The translations under genes were made by a program, and so were the position numbers. A stretch of DNA of 64,000 nt from positions 3,967,001 through 4,031,000 of the forward strand of contig NZ_CP012673.1 in NCBI RefSeq assembly GCF_002950945.1. The letters are read 5' to 3'. This DNA is from Sorangium cellulosum (GTDB taxonomy: Bacteria > Myxococcota_A > Polyangia > Polyangiales > Polyangiaceae). Positions 33,633-40,995 of this stretch are shown in pieces (within the stretch, counting starts at the first letter, position 1; every line of letters starts with the position of its first letter). The notes under the pieces were generated by a model that ran no database searches, was not told where the DNA came from, and saw only the letters and a list, made by a program, of their open reading frames with translations.

Positions 33633-34514
33633 ATGCGAACATCACGAACGAGACTCAAGGCGCCCTGGCGCGCGCCCGCGGCGGCGGCCCTCGCCGCGGC
33701 GGCCTTCACCGCGATCGACCCGGCCGTGGCCCACGCCCACTTCGCCCTGCTCGAGCCCGCTTGCTACTCGGAGCAGAACGCCCTCGGCGACCCGCAGAAG
33801 AGCGCGCCATGCGGTCAGGCGGATCCCGGGAACCCGGCCGAGCCGACCGGCGAGGTGACCACCTATGTCCAGGGTCAGACGATCACCCTGAAGATCGATG
33901 AGACGATATTTCACCCGGGCCATTACCGCGTGTCGATCGCGCCCGATCCGGAGTCTCTGCCCCCGGATCCCGAGGTGACCGCCGGCTCCACGCCGTGCGG
34001 CTCCACCGTGATCGAGACCGATCCGCAGCTCCCCCTCGTGGCGGACGGCCTGCTCGTCCACACGGCGGCTTTCACGGGCGAGCAGACCGTCGAGATCAAG
34101 CTCCCCGACGATCTGGTCTGCGAGAACTGCACGCTGCAGGTCAGCGAGTTCATGTCAAACCACGGGATCAACAACCCGGGCGGCTGCTTTTATCACCACT
34201 GCGCGACCGTCACGATCGTCCCGCGCGAGGGGCAAGCCGCGGGGTCCGGCGGCGCAGGCGGCGAGCCCGGCGAGGGCGGCGCTGCATCGAGCAGCGTCAG
34301 CGGCAGCAGCGGCAGCGCAACGTCCGCCGGCGGCAGCGCCGGCGACGGCGGCGGCGCGTCAAGCGGCGACGGCGGGAGCGCCGGCGCTGACGGGTCCGAC
34401 TCCTCCTCTTCGTCGGGTTGCGGATGCCGCGTCGGCGCTGCCGAGAGCCCCGCCATCCCCTACATCGCAGGCTTGCTTGCGCTCGGGCTGCTGCGCTTTC
34501 GCCGCCGCCGCTGA
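33633..34514 (+). CDS. SCE4755-like polysaccharide monooxygenase-like protein
   Basis: The product has 293 residues. The signal peptide ends PAVAHA, so the mature protein begins with His36 (HFALLEPACYSEQN). An N-terminal His is the hallmark of copper monooxygenases with a histidine brace; His94 or His97 (FHPGHYRV) is the probable second ligand. The family name SCE4755 comes from a Sorangium homologue. Six or more Cys occur in the domain. Residues 205-260 are a Gly/Ser linker. The end, GCGCRVG then a hydrophobic segment and RFRRRR, is a MYXO-CTERM sorting signal. Predicted role: surface-displayed oxidative attack on polysaccharide. Confidence 0.8.
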   Translation: MRTSRTRLKAPWRAPAAAALAAAAFTAIDPAVAHAHFALLEPACYSEQNALGDPQKSAPCGQADPGNPAEPTGEVTTYVQGQTITLKIDETIFHPGHYRVSIAPDPESLPPDPEVTAGSTPCGSTVIETDPQLPLVADGLLVHTAAFTGEQTVEIKLPDDLVCENCTLQVSEFMSNHGINNPGGCFYHHCATVTIVPREGQAAGSGGAGGEPGEGGAASSSVSGSSGSATSAGGSAGDGGGASSGDGGSAGADGSDSSSSSGCGCRVGAAESPAIPYIAGLLALGLLRFRRRR

Positions 34515-34603
34515 GCCTGTCGCCGCGCGGGCGCGCGTGCACGACGTGCTCCCCGGCGCGCCGGGGGTCGTCCGGAGCATCGACGCTTCCGGCGCTCGCT
34601 ATT

Positions 34604-35689
34604 TCACGGCTTGCTCACGGCTTGCTCGTTCGCGTAGGGGTTGAACTCGTTCGTGTAGAGACGGTTCAGGGCGATCTCACCCGGCTTGAGCTCGCCGCTC
34701 TTGACCATCCAGTCGATCCAGATCTGAAATTCGCGCTCCGCGATCAGGCCGCCCTTGCCGGCGACGCCGTAGCTGCGCCAGAACTTGATGACCGAGTCCT
34801 CCTCGTTCCGACCGCGCTTCTTCATCAGCGCGATGCAGCGCTCCACCACCGTCTCGCGCGGCGTGTTCCGGGCCCACTCGATGGCCTTGGCGGTCGCCTC
34901 GACGAAGCGCCGCACAGTCCTCGGGTTTTCCTTGACGAAGCTGGTCTTCATCACGTAGCTGCCCGCGGTGAACTTGCCGTAGAGCTCGTAGTCCGAGAAC
35001 AGCGCACGAATGCCGCCGCGCTCGAGCGCGCGATCGCGGTAGATATCGCCGAGCGACGCCACGTCGACCTGCTTCTCGCGGAGCAGCTGCTCGCCGTTCA
35101 CGGGGGGGACGACGAGCAGCGTGATGCGCCGGGCTTCGTCCAGCGTGATCTGGTTTCGCGACAGGAACTCCTTGACCATGAACTCGCTGTGAGCGCCGAG
35201 CGTGTTCATGGAGATCGACTTGTCCAAGAGGTCGCGCGCGGTGCGCAGCGGGCTGTCGTTCAGCACGTAGAAGCCGCTCTGGCGCTTCTCGTCGACGCCG
35301 TAGTAGCCCGCGACGGCGATGATGGGCGCCTTGGCCGCGACCAGCTTGATGATGGCGCCGTTGAAGGCGCCGCCGAAGTCGGTGTCCCCGGTGACCACGG
35401 CCTGCACGCTCTGCGGGCCGCTCACCGTGCTGCCGATGAAATTCAACCGGATCGGCGCGAGGTAGCCGAGATCTTCCGCGAGCTCGATCGGCGCCACCGT
35501 GCCGTTGTTGCCCTGATACCTGAGCTCCAGCGTCTCGAACTCGCTGTCCGGTCCGGCGGCGGAGGCGCGCGACGTGTCGTCGCGCGAGCAGCCCGCCGCG
35601 CCGCACAACACCAGCAGGGCGAGCAGCGAGACGACCACAGGCCACGCGGCGCGGAGCAGACCAGGCCGGACGGGGAGCGAGGGAGCCAT
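34604..35689 (-). CDS. ABC transporter substrate-binding lipoprotein (SsuA/TauA-like)
   Basis: The product has 361 residues. The signal LLALLVLCGAAGC gives Cys34. The mature part is a type-II periplasmic binding fold of the nitrate/sulfonate/taurine class: LELRYQGNNGTVAPIELAED, FGGAFNGAIIKLVAA, a central DVASLGDIYRDRALERGG and the tail SFVKENPRTVRRFVEATAKA. No permease or ATPase gene is adjacent, so it is an orphan in this window. ATG 35689 places the signal peptide well; upstream in-frame ATG 35725 would overlap the palindrome. Divergent from a 2-hydroxyacid dehydrogenase. Confidence 0.85.
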   Translation of the reverse strand: MAPSLPVRPGLLRAAWPVVVSLLALLVLCGAAGCSRDDTSRASAAGPDSEFETLELRYQGNNGTVAPIELAEDLGYLAPIRLNFIGSTVSGPQSVQAVVTGDTDFGGAFNGAIIKLVAAKAPIIAVAGYYGVDEKRQSGFYVLNDSPLRTARDLLDKSISMNTLGAHSEFMVKEFLSRNQITLDEARRITLLVVPPVNGEQLLREKQVDVASLGDIYRDRALERGGIRALFSDYELYGKFTAGSYVMKTSFVKENPRTVRRFVEATAKAIEWARNTPRETVVERCIALMKKRGRNEEDSVIKFWRSYGVAGKGGLIAEREFQIWIDWMVKSGELKPGEIALNRLYTNEFNPYANEQAVSKP

Positions 35690-35697
35690 GTCCGTTA

Positions 35698-35717
35698 TAG
35701 TGGACAACCGTCCGCTA
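35698..35717. promoter_or_regulatory. Palindrome between divergent transport and dehydrogenase genes
   Basis: Half-sites TAGTGGAC and GTCCGCTA flank AACC; seven of eight positions pair. It lies 8 bp from the binding-protein start and 22 bp from the dehydrogenase start, ideally placed to repress both. No regulator gene is next to it. Confidence 0.6.
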
Positions 35718-35739
35718 AAATGCAAGCTTGCGGGCCAAC

Positions 35740-36711
35740 ATGACCTCCAGCGTCCCGCCCACCTCTTTCCGCGTGGCAGTGCTCGACGACTACCAGCGCG
35801 TGGCGCGCTCGCTTGCGGCGTGGGACACGCTGGGCCCGGGCGTCGAGGTCGAGTTCTTTCACGATCACGTGGCCGACGCGCGAGGGCTCGTGGACCGGCT
35901 GGCGCCGTTCGATGCCGTCGTGGCGATGCGCGAGCGGACGCCGTTCCCGCGCGTGGTGCTCGCCGGGCTCCCCAAGCTGCGCTTGCTGGTCACCACCGGC
36001 GCACGCAACGCCGCCATCGACGTGGCCGCAGCACGCGAGCTCGGCGTGGTCGTCTCCGGCACCGGAGGTCTCCCTTATCCGACGGCCGAGCTCACCTGGG
36101 GCCTGCTGCTCGCGCTGGCGCGGAACATCCCGCGCGAAGATCGCGCAGTGCGCGCCGGCGAATGGCAGACGAGCCTGGGGCTCGGCCTGTCCGGCAAGAC
36201 GCTCGGGCTGCTCGGTCTCGGCCGGCTCGGCGCGCAGGTCGCCCGCGTCGCGCTCGCGTTCGGCATGCGCGTGACCGCCTACAGCCAGAACCTCACGCAG
36301 GAGCGCGCCGCCGAGCACGGCGCGACGCTCCTCTCGCTCGACGAGCTCCTGGCGGGCGCCGACGTGGTCAGCATCCACCTGGTGCTCTCCGAGAGGACAC
36401 GCGGGCTGCTCGGCGCGCGCGAGCTGAATCTGCTCAAGCCCGGCGCGCTGCTCGTGAACACCTCGCGCGGCCCGATCGTCGACGAGCGCGCGCTGATCGA
36501 GGCGCTCGCGAGCGGCCGGCTCGCGGGCGCGGCGCTCGACGTGTTCGACACCGAGCCGCTGCCCGCGGAGCACCCCTTGCGCCGGCTGCCGAACACCGTG
36601 CTCACCCCGCACCTCGGCTACGTCACCGAAGAGACGTACCGCATCTTCTACCGCGACGCGCTCGAGGACATCGCCGCGTTCCGCGCCAACCAGCCGGTGC
36701 GAGCGCTGTAG
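35740..36711 (+). CDS. D-2-hydroxyacid dehydrogenase
   Basis: The product has 323 residues. The NAD-binding domain shows LGLLGLGRLGAQVARVALAF (155-174). Catalytic residues are Arg243 (NTSRGPIVDE), Glu272 (DVFDTEPLP) and His291 (LTPHLGYVTEET), as in phosphoglycerate, glycerate and lactate dehydrogenases. No C-terminal ACT domain is present, so it is not a regulated SerA. ATG 35740 has no clear Shine-Dalgarno. The shared palindrome with the divergent binding protein suggests a role in using the imported compound. It ends 3 bp before the convergent lipoprotein gene. Confidence 0.9.
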   Translation: MTSSVPPTSFRVAVLDDYQRVARSLAAWDTLGPGVEVEFFHDHVADARGLVDRLAPFDAVVAMRERTPFPRVVLAGLPKLRLLVTTGARNAAIDVAAARELGVVVSGTGGLPYPTAELTWGLLLALARNIPREDRAVRAGEWQTSLGLGLSGKTLGLLGLGRLGAQVARVALAFGMRVTAYSQNLTQERAAEHGATLLSLDELLAGADVVSIHLVLSERTRGLLGARELNLLKPGALLVNTSRGPIVDERALIEALASGRLAGAALDVFDTEPLPAEHPLRRLPNTVLTPHLGYVTEETYRIFYRDALEDIAAFRANQPVRAL

Positions 36712-36714
36712 TCC

Positions 36715-37923
36715 TCAAGGCGTCTTCAGGACGAGCAGGAGATCATCGACGATCTCCTCGACGTCGCCCTCCTCGTGGTTGACCAGCACGGTGATGGCGG
36801 CGCCGCGATCGACCGCGCGGTACGACGCGGAGACGAAGCCCCACATGCTGCCGCCGTGCCCGTAGGTGGTGCCGACCGGCGATCTGCGCTGGGCCAGCCC
36901 GAGGCCGTACCCCAGCACGTCGGCCGACAGGGAGCCGGCCCAGGTGGTCATCTCCTCGAGCTCGGCGGGGCCGAGCAGCCCGCCGTCGAGGAGCCGGACG
37001 AAGAAGGTGGTGAGGTCCTCCGTGTTCGACACGAGGCCTCCCGACGTCCACGCGGACGACGAATGCACGGCGGAGGTCACGTCGACGAGCTTCCCGCCGT
37101 AGGACCCGTAGCCGTGCACGAGCCCCGGCACGGCGGGCTCCGCGCCGTCGAGGTACGTGCTCACGAGCCCCGCGGGCTCGAGGATGCGCGTGCGCAAGAG
37201 CTCGACGACGGGCTTCCCGGACACCGCCTCGACGAGCAGGCCAGCGACGATGTAGTTCGTGTTGGAGTACTCGAAACCTTCCCCCGGCTCGAAGTACGGC
37301 CGCTCTGCGGCGGAGAAGGCGACGAGCTCCTCGGGCGTCCACACGCGGATCGGGTCGGCCTCGACGGCGCGCAAGAAATCGTGGTTGTCCGTGTAGTTGA
37401 ACAGGCCGCTCGTATGATTCAGGATCTGACGCACCACGATGTGCTCGCCGCCGGGGACGCCGTCCACGTAGGTCGCCACGGCGTCGTCGAGCGACAGCGC
37501 GCCTTCGGCGCGGAGCATCAGGACCAGCGTCGAGATGAACGTCTTGGTGATGCTCCCGGCGCGGAAGAGATCCCCCGGCTTTAGCGGCGTGTTCGCCTCG
37601 ATGTCCGCCATGCCCGCCGCGCCGCGGAAGGAGCAGCCTCCGAGGTCCACCGCGGCGGCAGCGCCGGGGAGCCGCTGCGCGTCGACCGCCGCGTCGATCG
37701 CGGCCTGGAGCCTGACGGCGAGCGCGTCGCAGTCCACCGCGCCGGCGCCGTCCACCGCGCCGGCGCCGCCTCCCGAGCCCGGCGAGCTCGCGGGCCCACC
37801 GCCGTGGTCGCCGTCGACGTTCGCCGAAGGCGCCGTGTCGCCGACGGGACCGGACACACACCCGGCAAGCGACGAGAGGACGGAGCAAGTTATCCAGGCA
37901 ACCGGGTGAAAGACATGACGCAT
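36715..37923 (-). CDS. Beta-lactamase-fold serine hydrolase lipoprotein
   Basis: The product has 402 residues. The signal VLSSLAGC gives Cys22, then a Gly/Asp/Ala linker to about 63. The class-C beta-lactamase/esterase/DD-peptidase domain has SxxK as Ser124-Ile-Thr-Lys127 (FRAGSITKTF), YxN as Tyr219-Ser-Asn221 (FEYSNTNY) and HGG at 356-358 (YGHGGSMWG). Such proteins are peptidases or esterases acting in the envelope. ATG 37923 has TGGAG nine bases upstream; upstream in-frame codons add a non-signal-like extension. Confidence 0.85.
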   Translation of the reverse strand: MRHVFHPVAWITCSVLSSLAGCVSGPVGDTAPSANVDGDHGGGPASSPGSGGGAGAVDGAGAVDCDALAVRLQAAIDAAVDAQRLPGAAAAVDLGGCSFRGAAGMADIEANTPLKPGDLFRAGSITKTFISTLVLMLRAEGALSLDDAVATYVDGVPGGEHIVVRQILNHTSGLFNYTDNHDFLRAVEADPIRVWTPEELVAFSAAERPYFEPGEGFEYSNTNYIVAGLLVEAVSGKPVVELLRTRILEPAGLVSTYLDGAEPAVPGLVHGYGSYGGKLVDVTSAVHSSSAWTSGGLVSNTEDLTTFFVRLLDGGLLGPAELEEMTTWAGSLSADVLGYGLGLAQRRSPVGTTYGHGGSMWGFVSASYRAVDRGAAITVLVNHEEGDVEEIVDDLLLVLKTP

Positions 37924-38209
37924 CGACCGAATCTCCAGACCCCCGCGTACGTTGGGACCACCACGCCGGGACGACGTGACTCGGGCGGACACGAACGCAG
38001 CGCGCGCCGAGGGGCGGCAAGAGACGGAAGAGCGCTTTTGATGTCAATTCATTTTCACAGCAAACGTGGCTTCGCGCACGGCTCGTTCAGCGAGCGTGAC
38101 GTCGCGCACTGCCAGAACCAACACGGATACAGCCTGTCGTCGTGTGGCGCGTACCGCGGACTCCCCACCTCGTCGGTGGGTCTGCCTGCGGCCTGGGGCG
38201 CTGCCTCCC
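37924..38209. other. Intergenic region, nothing recognised
   Basis: The 286 bp between two leftward genes hold no coding-like frame. No promoter or terminator could be assigned. Confidence 0.35.
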
Positions 38210-39100
38210 TCAGAGGCGAGCGCCGCCGCCCACCGTTGCGCCCCACACCGTCGCGCCGCGCTGTCCGGCGAGGCCGAAGGGCGCATCCAGGTTGACGGCG
38301 AGCTGCGAGCGCACGAACACCGCGTCGAGCTCCGCGTTCGCGTAAACGACCGCCGCCCATTGCGCGAAGTCGCGCCCTGCGAGCGGCGCCGATTGCGCCA
38401 TCATCTGCACGCGCAGCCCGGGCGTCAGCCACCCCAGCCGCGCGCCCGCGTACGCGGCGGCCGAGAGCGACAGGCGCGACGGGTTGGAGCTCACCGAGAG
38501 GAGCACGGCCGGATCCAGCGAGGCGCCGAGGACCACCGGCGCCTCGAGCTCCGCCCGGCCGCGCAGCAGCAGCGCGATCGGGATCACGTTCGGCGCCCAC
38601 AGCCAGGGGTCGCCGAACCCGCGCGCCGCGGCCGCGACCGCATAGTTGTACTCGACCTCGGTGTTCACCGGGATCGTCCCCGGGAACGTCGTGAGCGGCG
38701 GCGCCAGGCCGAGCCCGGCGTGGATCCCGCGCTTCTCCTCCTCGAGCAGCGCCGCCTGTACGGTCACGAACGGGTTCCCGAAGCGGAACGACGACCGCCG
38801 CGCCTCGCCCTCCACCTGGAACGTGGTCCAGGCCGCCGTCACGTCCGCGGTCGCGGTCAGCCACCCGTTCAGGCGCACGCCCGCCGCGATCTGCGGCGCG
38901 ACGTGGAACGTCGAGACCTCCCGGTCCTGCGGCGACGCCGAGAACACCCCGTACACGGCGACGTAGCCGCGGTCCGCGGCGCGCATCGGCAGATCCCCCA
39001 CGCCCTGGGCCCAGCTCCGCGCCGGCGCGAGCGCCGCGGCGACGCCCGCCACCGCCACCGCCGCGGCCGCGCCGCCGCCCGCGCGCCGCCGCCCGCTCAC
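38210..39100 (-). CDS. Probable outer-membrane beta-barrel protein
   Basis: The product has 296 residues. The signal peptide ends PARSWA before QGVGDLP. The rest has alternating hydrophobic/polar strands, no long hydrophobic helix, and many Gly/Ala/Tyr turns (FGNPFVTVQAALLEEEKRGI, SLSAAAYAGARLGWLTPGL), ending ATVGGGARL. The pattern is an outer-membrane barrel of perhaps 10-12 strands. GTG 39100 has GGAGG six bases ahead and overlaps the previous stop (GTGA), so it is coupled to the propeller lipoproteins upstream. Possible role: exporting or anchoring them. Confidence 0.75.
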   Translation of the reverse strand: MSGRRRAGGGAAAAVAVAGVAAALAPARSWAQGVGDLPMRAADRGYVAVYGVFSASPQDREVSTFHVAPQIAAGVRLNGWLTATADVTAAWTTFQVEGEARRSSFRFGNPFVTVQAALLEEEKRGIHAGLGLAPPLTTFPGTIPVNTEVEYNYAVAAAARGFGDPWLWAPNVIPIALLLRGRAELEAPVVLGASLDPAVLLSVSSNPSRLSLSAAAYAGARLGWLTPGLRVQMMAQSAPLAGRDFAQWAAVVYANAELDAVFVRSQLAVNLDAPFGLAGQRGATVWGATVGGGARL

Positions 39101-39693
39101 TTCGTCCTCCGGAACTTCTGCACGCCGCGCCCCCGCAGGCTGGTCACGTAGACGCTCCCGTCCCCGCCGACCGCGATGCCGTGACCCCAGTCGAGCTCCC
39201 CCGGCCCATCCCCTGCCGTGCCCCACCGCTCCACGATCGTGCCCTCGCGATCGATCCGCAGCACGTGCCCCCGGGGCCGCTCCGGATCCTGGTCGCCCCC
39301 GTCGACCACGTACAGGTGCCGATCCGGCCCGTACGCAATGGCCCACGGCCGCCCGAGCGCCGCGCTCTTCCACTGCGCGAGGTACTCCCCGTCGGCGCTG
39401 AAGACCTGGACGCGCGCGTTCTCCCGGTCCGCCACGTAGACCCGCCCCTCGTCGTCCGTGACGATCCCGTGGGGCGTGTCGAACTGCCCCGAGGCGAAGC
39501 CCTTCTCGCCCCATTCCATCAGGAGCTCGCCGCTCCCGGAGAAGCGCGCGATGCGAGCGTGGTTGTAGCCGTCCGCCACGTACACGTCGCCGTTCAGGCC
39601 GAAGGCCACGTTCGTGGGCCGATCGAGCTGCTCGGGGCTCGCCGCGCACCCGAGCGAGGCGAGCGACAGAAAGAGCCAGCCGCCTGCGCGCAT
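39097..39693 (-). CDS. NHL-propeller lipoprotein, C-terminal half of PAL-like fold
   Basis: The product has 198 residues. A short signal (LFLSLASLGC) gives Cys16. The rest is NHL blades: RPTNVAFGLNGDVYVADGYN, FDTPHGIVTDDEGRVYVADR, ENARVQVFSADGEYLAQW, LDWGHGIAVGGDGSVYV. This matches the last four blades of six-bladed peptidylglycine-lyase (PAL)-like propellers. The missing first blades appear in the gene immediately upstream. Start and stop share one base (TGATG), and the stop overlaps the barrel gene, so the three genes form one translational unit. Confidence 0.8.
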   Translation of the reverse strand: MRAGGWLFLSLASLGCAASPEQLDRPTNVAFGLNGDVYVADGYNHARIARFSGSGELLMEWGEKGFASGQFDTPHGIVTDDEGRVYVADRENARVQVFSADGEYLAQWKSAALGRPWAIAYGPDRHLYVVDGGDQDPERPRGHVLRIDREGTIVERWGTAGDGPGELDWGHGIAVGGDGSVYVTSLRGRGVQKFRRTK

Positions 39694-40208
39694 CACGGCA
39701 CCTCGCCGAGCGTCATCACCACGCTCCCCTCCGCCGTCAGCTTGAACACCCGGTCCCGCTCGGAGTCCGTCACCCACACGAAATCGTTCCGATCGACCTC
39801 CAGCCCGTGCGGGTACACGAACAGCCCCGCTCCCCACGCGTCGAGCAGCTCCCCCGTCTCCGGATCGAAGACCAGGATGGTCGGCTCGTCGATCGGCGTG
39901 TCGTTGCCCGAGCCGCGCCCGGCCGCGTGGCTGACCAGCACGCGCCCCCGCCCGTCGACCGCGACGTCGAGCGCAGGGCCGAACACCACCCCCTCGGGGA
40001 CACGCGGCCAGCCGTCCACCACCTCGTACGGCCCCGGGGGCACGTCGTCCGCCGCGGGGGGCCGCGACGACGTGCACGCCCCCGCGAGCGCGCCCGCCGC
40101 CGCCGCCACCAGGCACGCGACCCGCGCGCGGCCGCGCCGGGTCGCCCTGCGCGCCCTGCTGTCCCTGCCGCCCCAGCCACCCCTGCCGTCCCTGCAAAGC
40201 AACTCCAT
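39693..40208 (-). CDS. NHL-propeller lipoprotein, N-terminal half of PAL-like fold
   Basis: The product has 171 residues. A long basic n-region precedes the signal VAAAAGALAGAC (Cys45). The mature part resembles the first blades of PAL-like propellers: VPEGVVFGPALDVAVDGRGR, PTILVFDPETGELLDAWGAG, YPHGLEVDRNDFVWVTDSER and VFKLTAEGSVVMTLG. It stops there, exactly where the next gene takes up the fold. ATG 40208 lies 8 bp from the palindrome at 40216-40236, so the operator would block transcription or overlap the leader. No Shine-Dalgarno is visible. Confidence 0.75.
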   Translation of the reverse strand: MELLCRDGRGGWGGRDSRARRATRRGRARVACLVAAAAGALAGACTSSRPPAADDVPPGPYEVVDGWPRVPEGVVFGPALDVAVDGRGRVLVSHAAGRGSGNDTPIDEPTILVFDPETGELLDAWGAGLFVYPHGLEVDRNDFVWVTDSERDRVFKLTAEGSVVMTLGEVP

Positions 40209-40215
40209 GACGGCC

Positions 40216-40236
40216 GAGGATAACAGTGTTATCCTC
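40216..40236. promoter_or_regulatory. Perfect palindromic operator candidate
   Basis: Two perfect 10-bp half-sites, GAGGATAACA and TGTTATCCTC, flank a central G. It lies between the divergent TetR gene and the propeller/barrel operon, 8 bp from one start and 44 bp from the other. Size, symmetry and position fit a TetR operator. Confidence 0.75.
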
Positions 40237-40280
40237 TCGCCGTCAACCGGGCGAGGCGCGGGCGTGGCAGACTCGCGGGC

Positions 40281-40907
40281 ATGGGTGTGATGGCCGCGGA
40301 CGAGCCGGTCGAGCGCGTGTTCCAGGCGCTCTGCGACGGGCGCCTCACGCGCGACGACCTCACCGCCCGCAAGCTCGCGGCGTTCCTGGGCCAGACGACG
40401 ATGGTGCTCTACCACCACTATGGATCGCTCGACGGGTTCCTCATCCGCGTCGACGGCGCCGGGTGGCGGATGCTCGCGGAGGGCCTGGAGGCGAGGGCGC
40501 GGGGCGGCGCCGACGCGCGTGCGCTCGCCGTGTACTACGTCGAGTTCGCGCTCCGGCGTCCGGACCTGTACTGGCTCATGGCCGAGCGCCGCTTCGATCG
40601 CGCCCGCCTGCGCGACGAGGGGCGCCTGCGGCTCGCGCGCCCGCTGTGGGGCGCCTTCGTGGGGCTGCTCGGCCGCTACGGCAGCGCGCGGCCCGCGGAG
40701 GACACCCACGTGCTCTTCGCCGGCCTGCACGGCATCGCGATGCTCACGCTGAGCGGCCGCGCGAACCTCGGCGAGGACCCGGCCGCGGACCACGAGGTCG
40801 CCTTCGCCGCGGCGCGCCGCCTCGCGGACCTCGTGCTCCCGCCCCGCCCCGCCGAGCCGCCGGCCCCGCCGGCGAACGAAGGCTGCGGCCTGCGCCGCGG
40901 CTGCTGA
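40281..40907 (+). CDS. TetR-family transcriptional regulator
   Basis: The product has 208 residues. The helix-turn-helix LTARKLAAFLGQTTMVLYHHYGSLDGFL (about 23-50) is TetR-type, though the first helix is shorter than usual. The C-terminal domain is helical; the last residues are Pro-rich and end in a Cys-containing tail. It is divergent from the NHL/barrel operon and separated from it by a perfect palindrome, so it most likely represses that operon and itself. The ligand is unknown. Confidence 0.8.
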   Translation: MGVMAADEPVERVFQALCDGRLTRDDLTARKLAAFLGQTTMVLYHHYGSLDGFLIRVDGAGWRMLAEGLEARARGGADARALAVYYVEFALRRPDLYWLMAERRFDRARLRDEGRLRLARPLWGAFVGLLGRYGSARPAEDTHVLFAGLHGIAMLTLSGRANLGEDPAADHEVAFAAARRLADLVLPPRPAEPPAPPANEGCGLRRGC

Positions 40908-40995
40908 GCCCGCCCGCGCCGCGGCCGCCGATCCGGCTGGGACAACTCGGCACGTCCTGCGAGCGAGCGGCATCGATCTCTGCTCGGAGGTGCTT

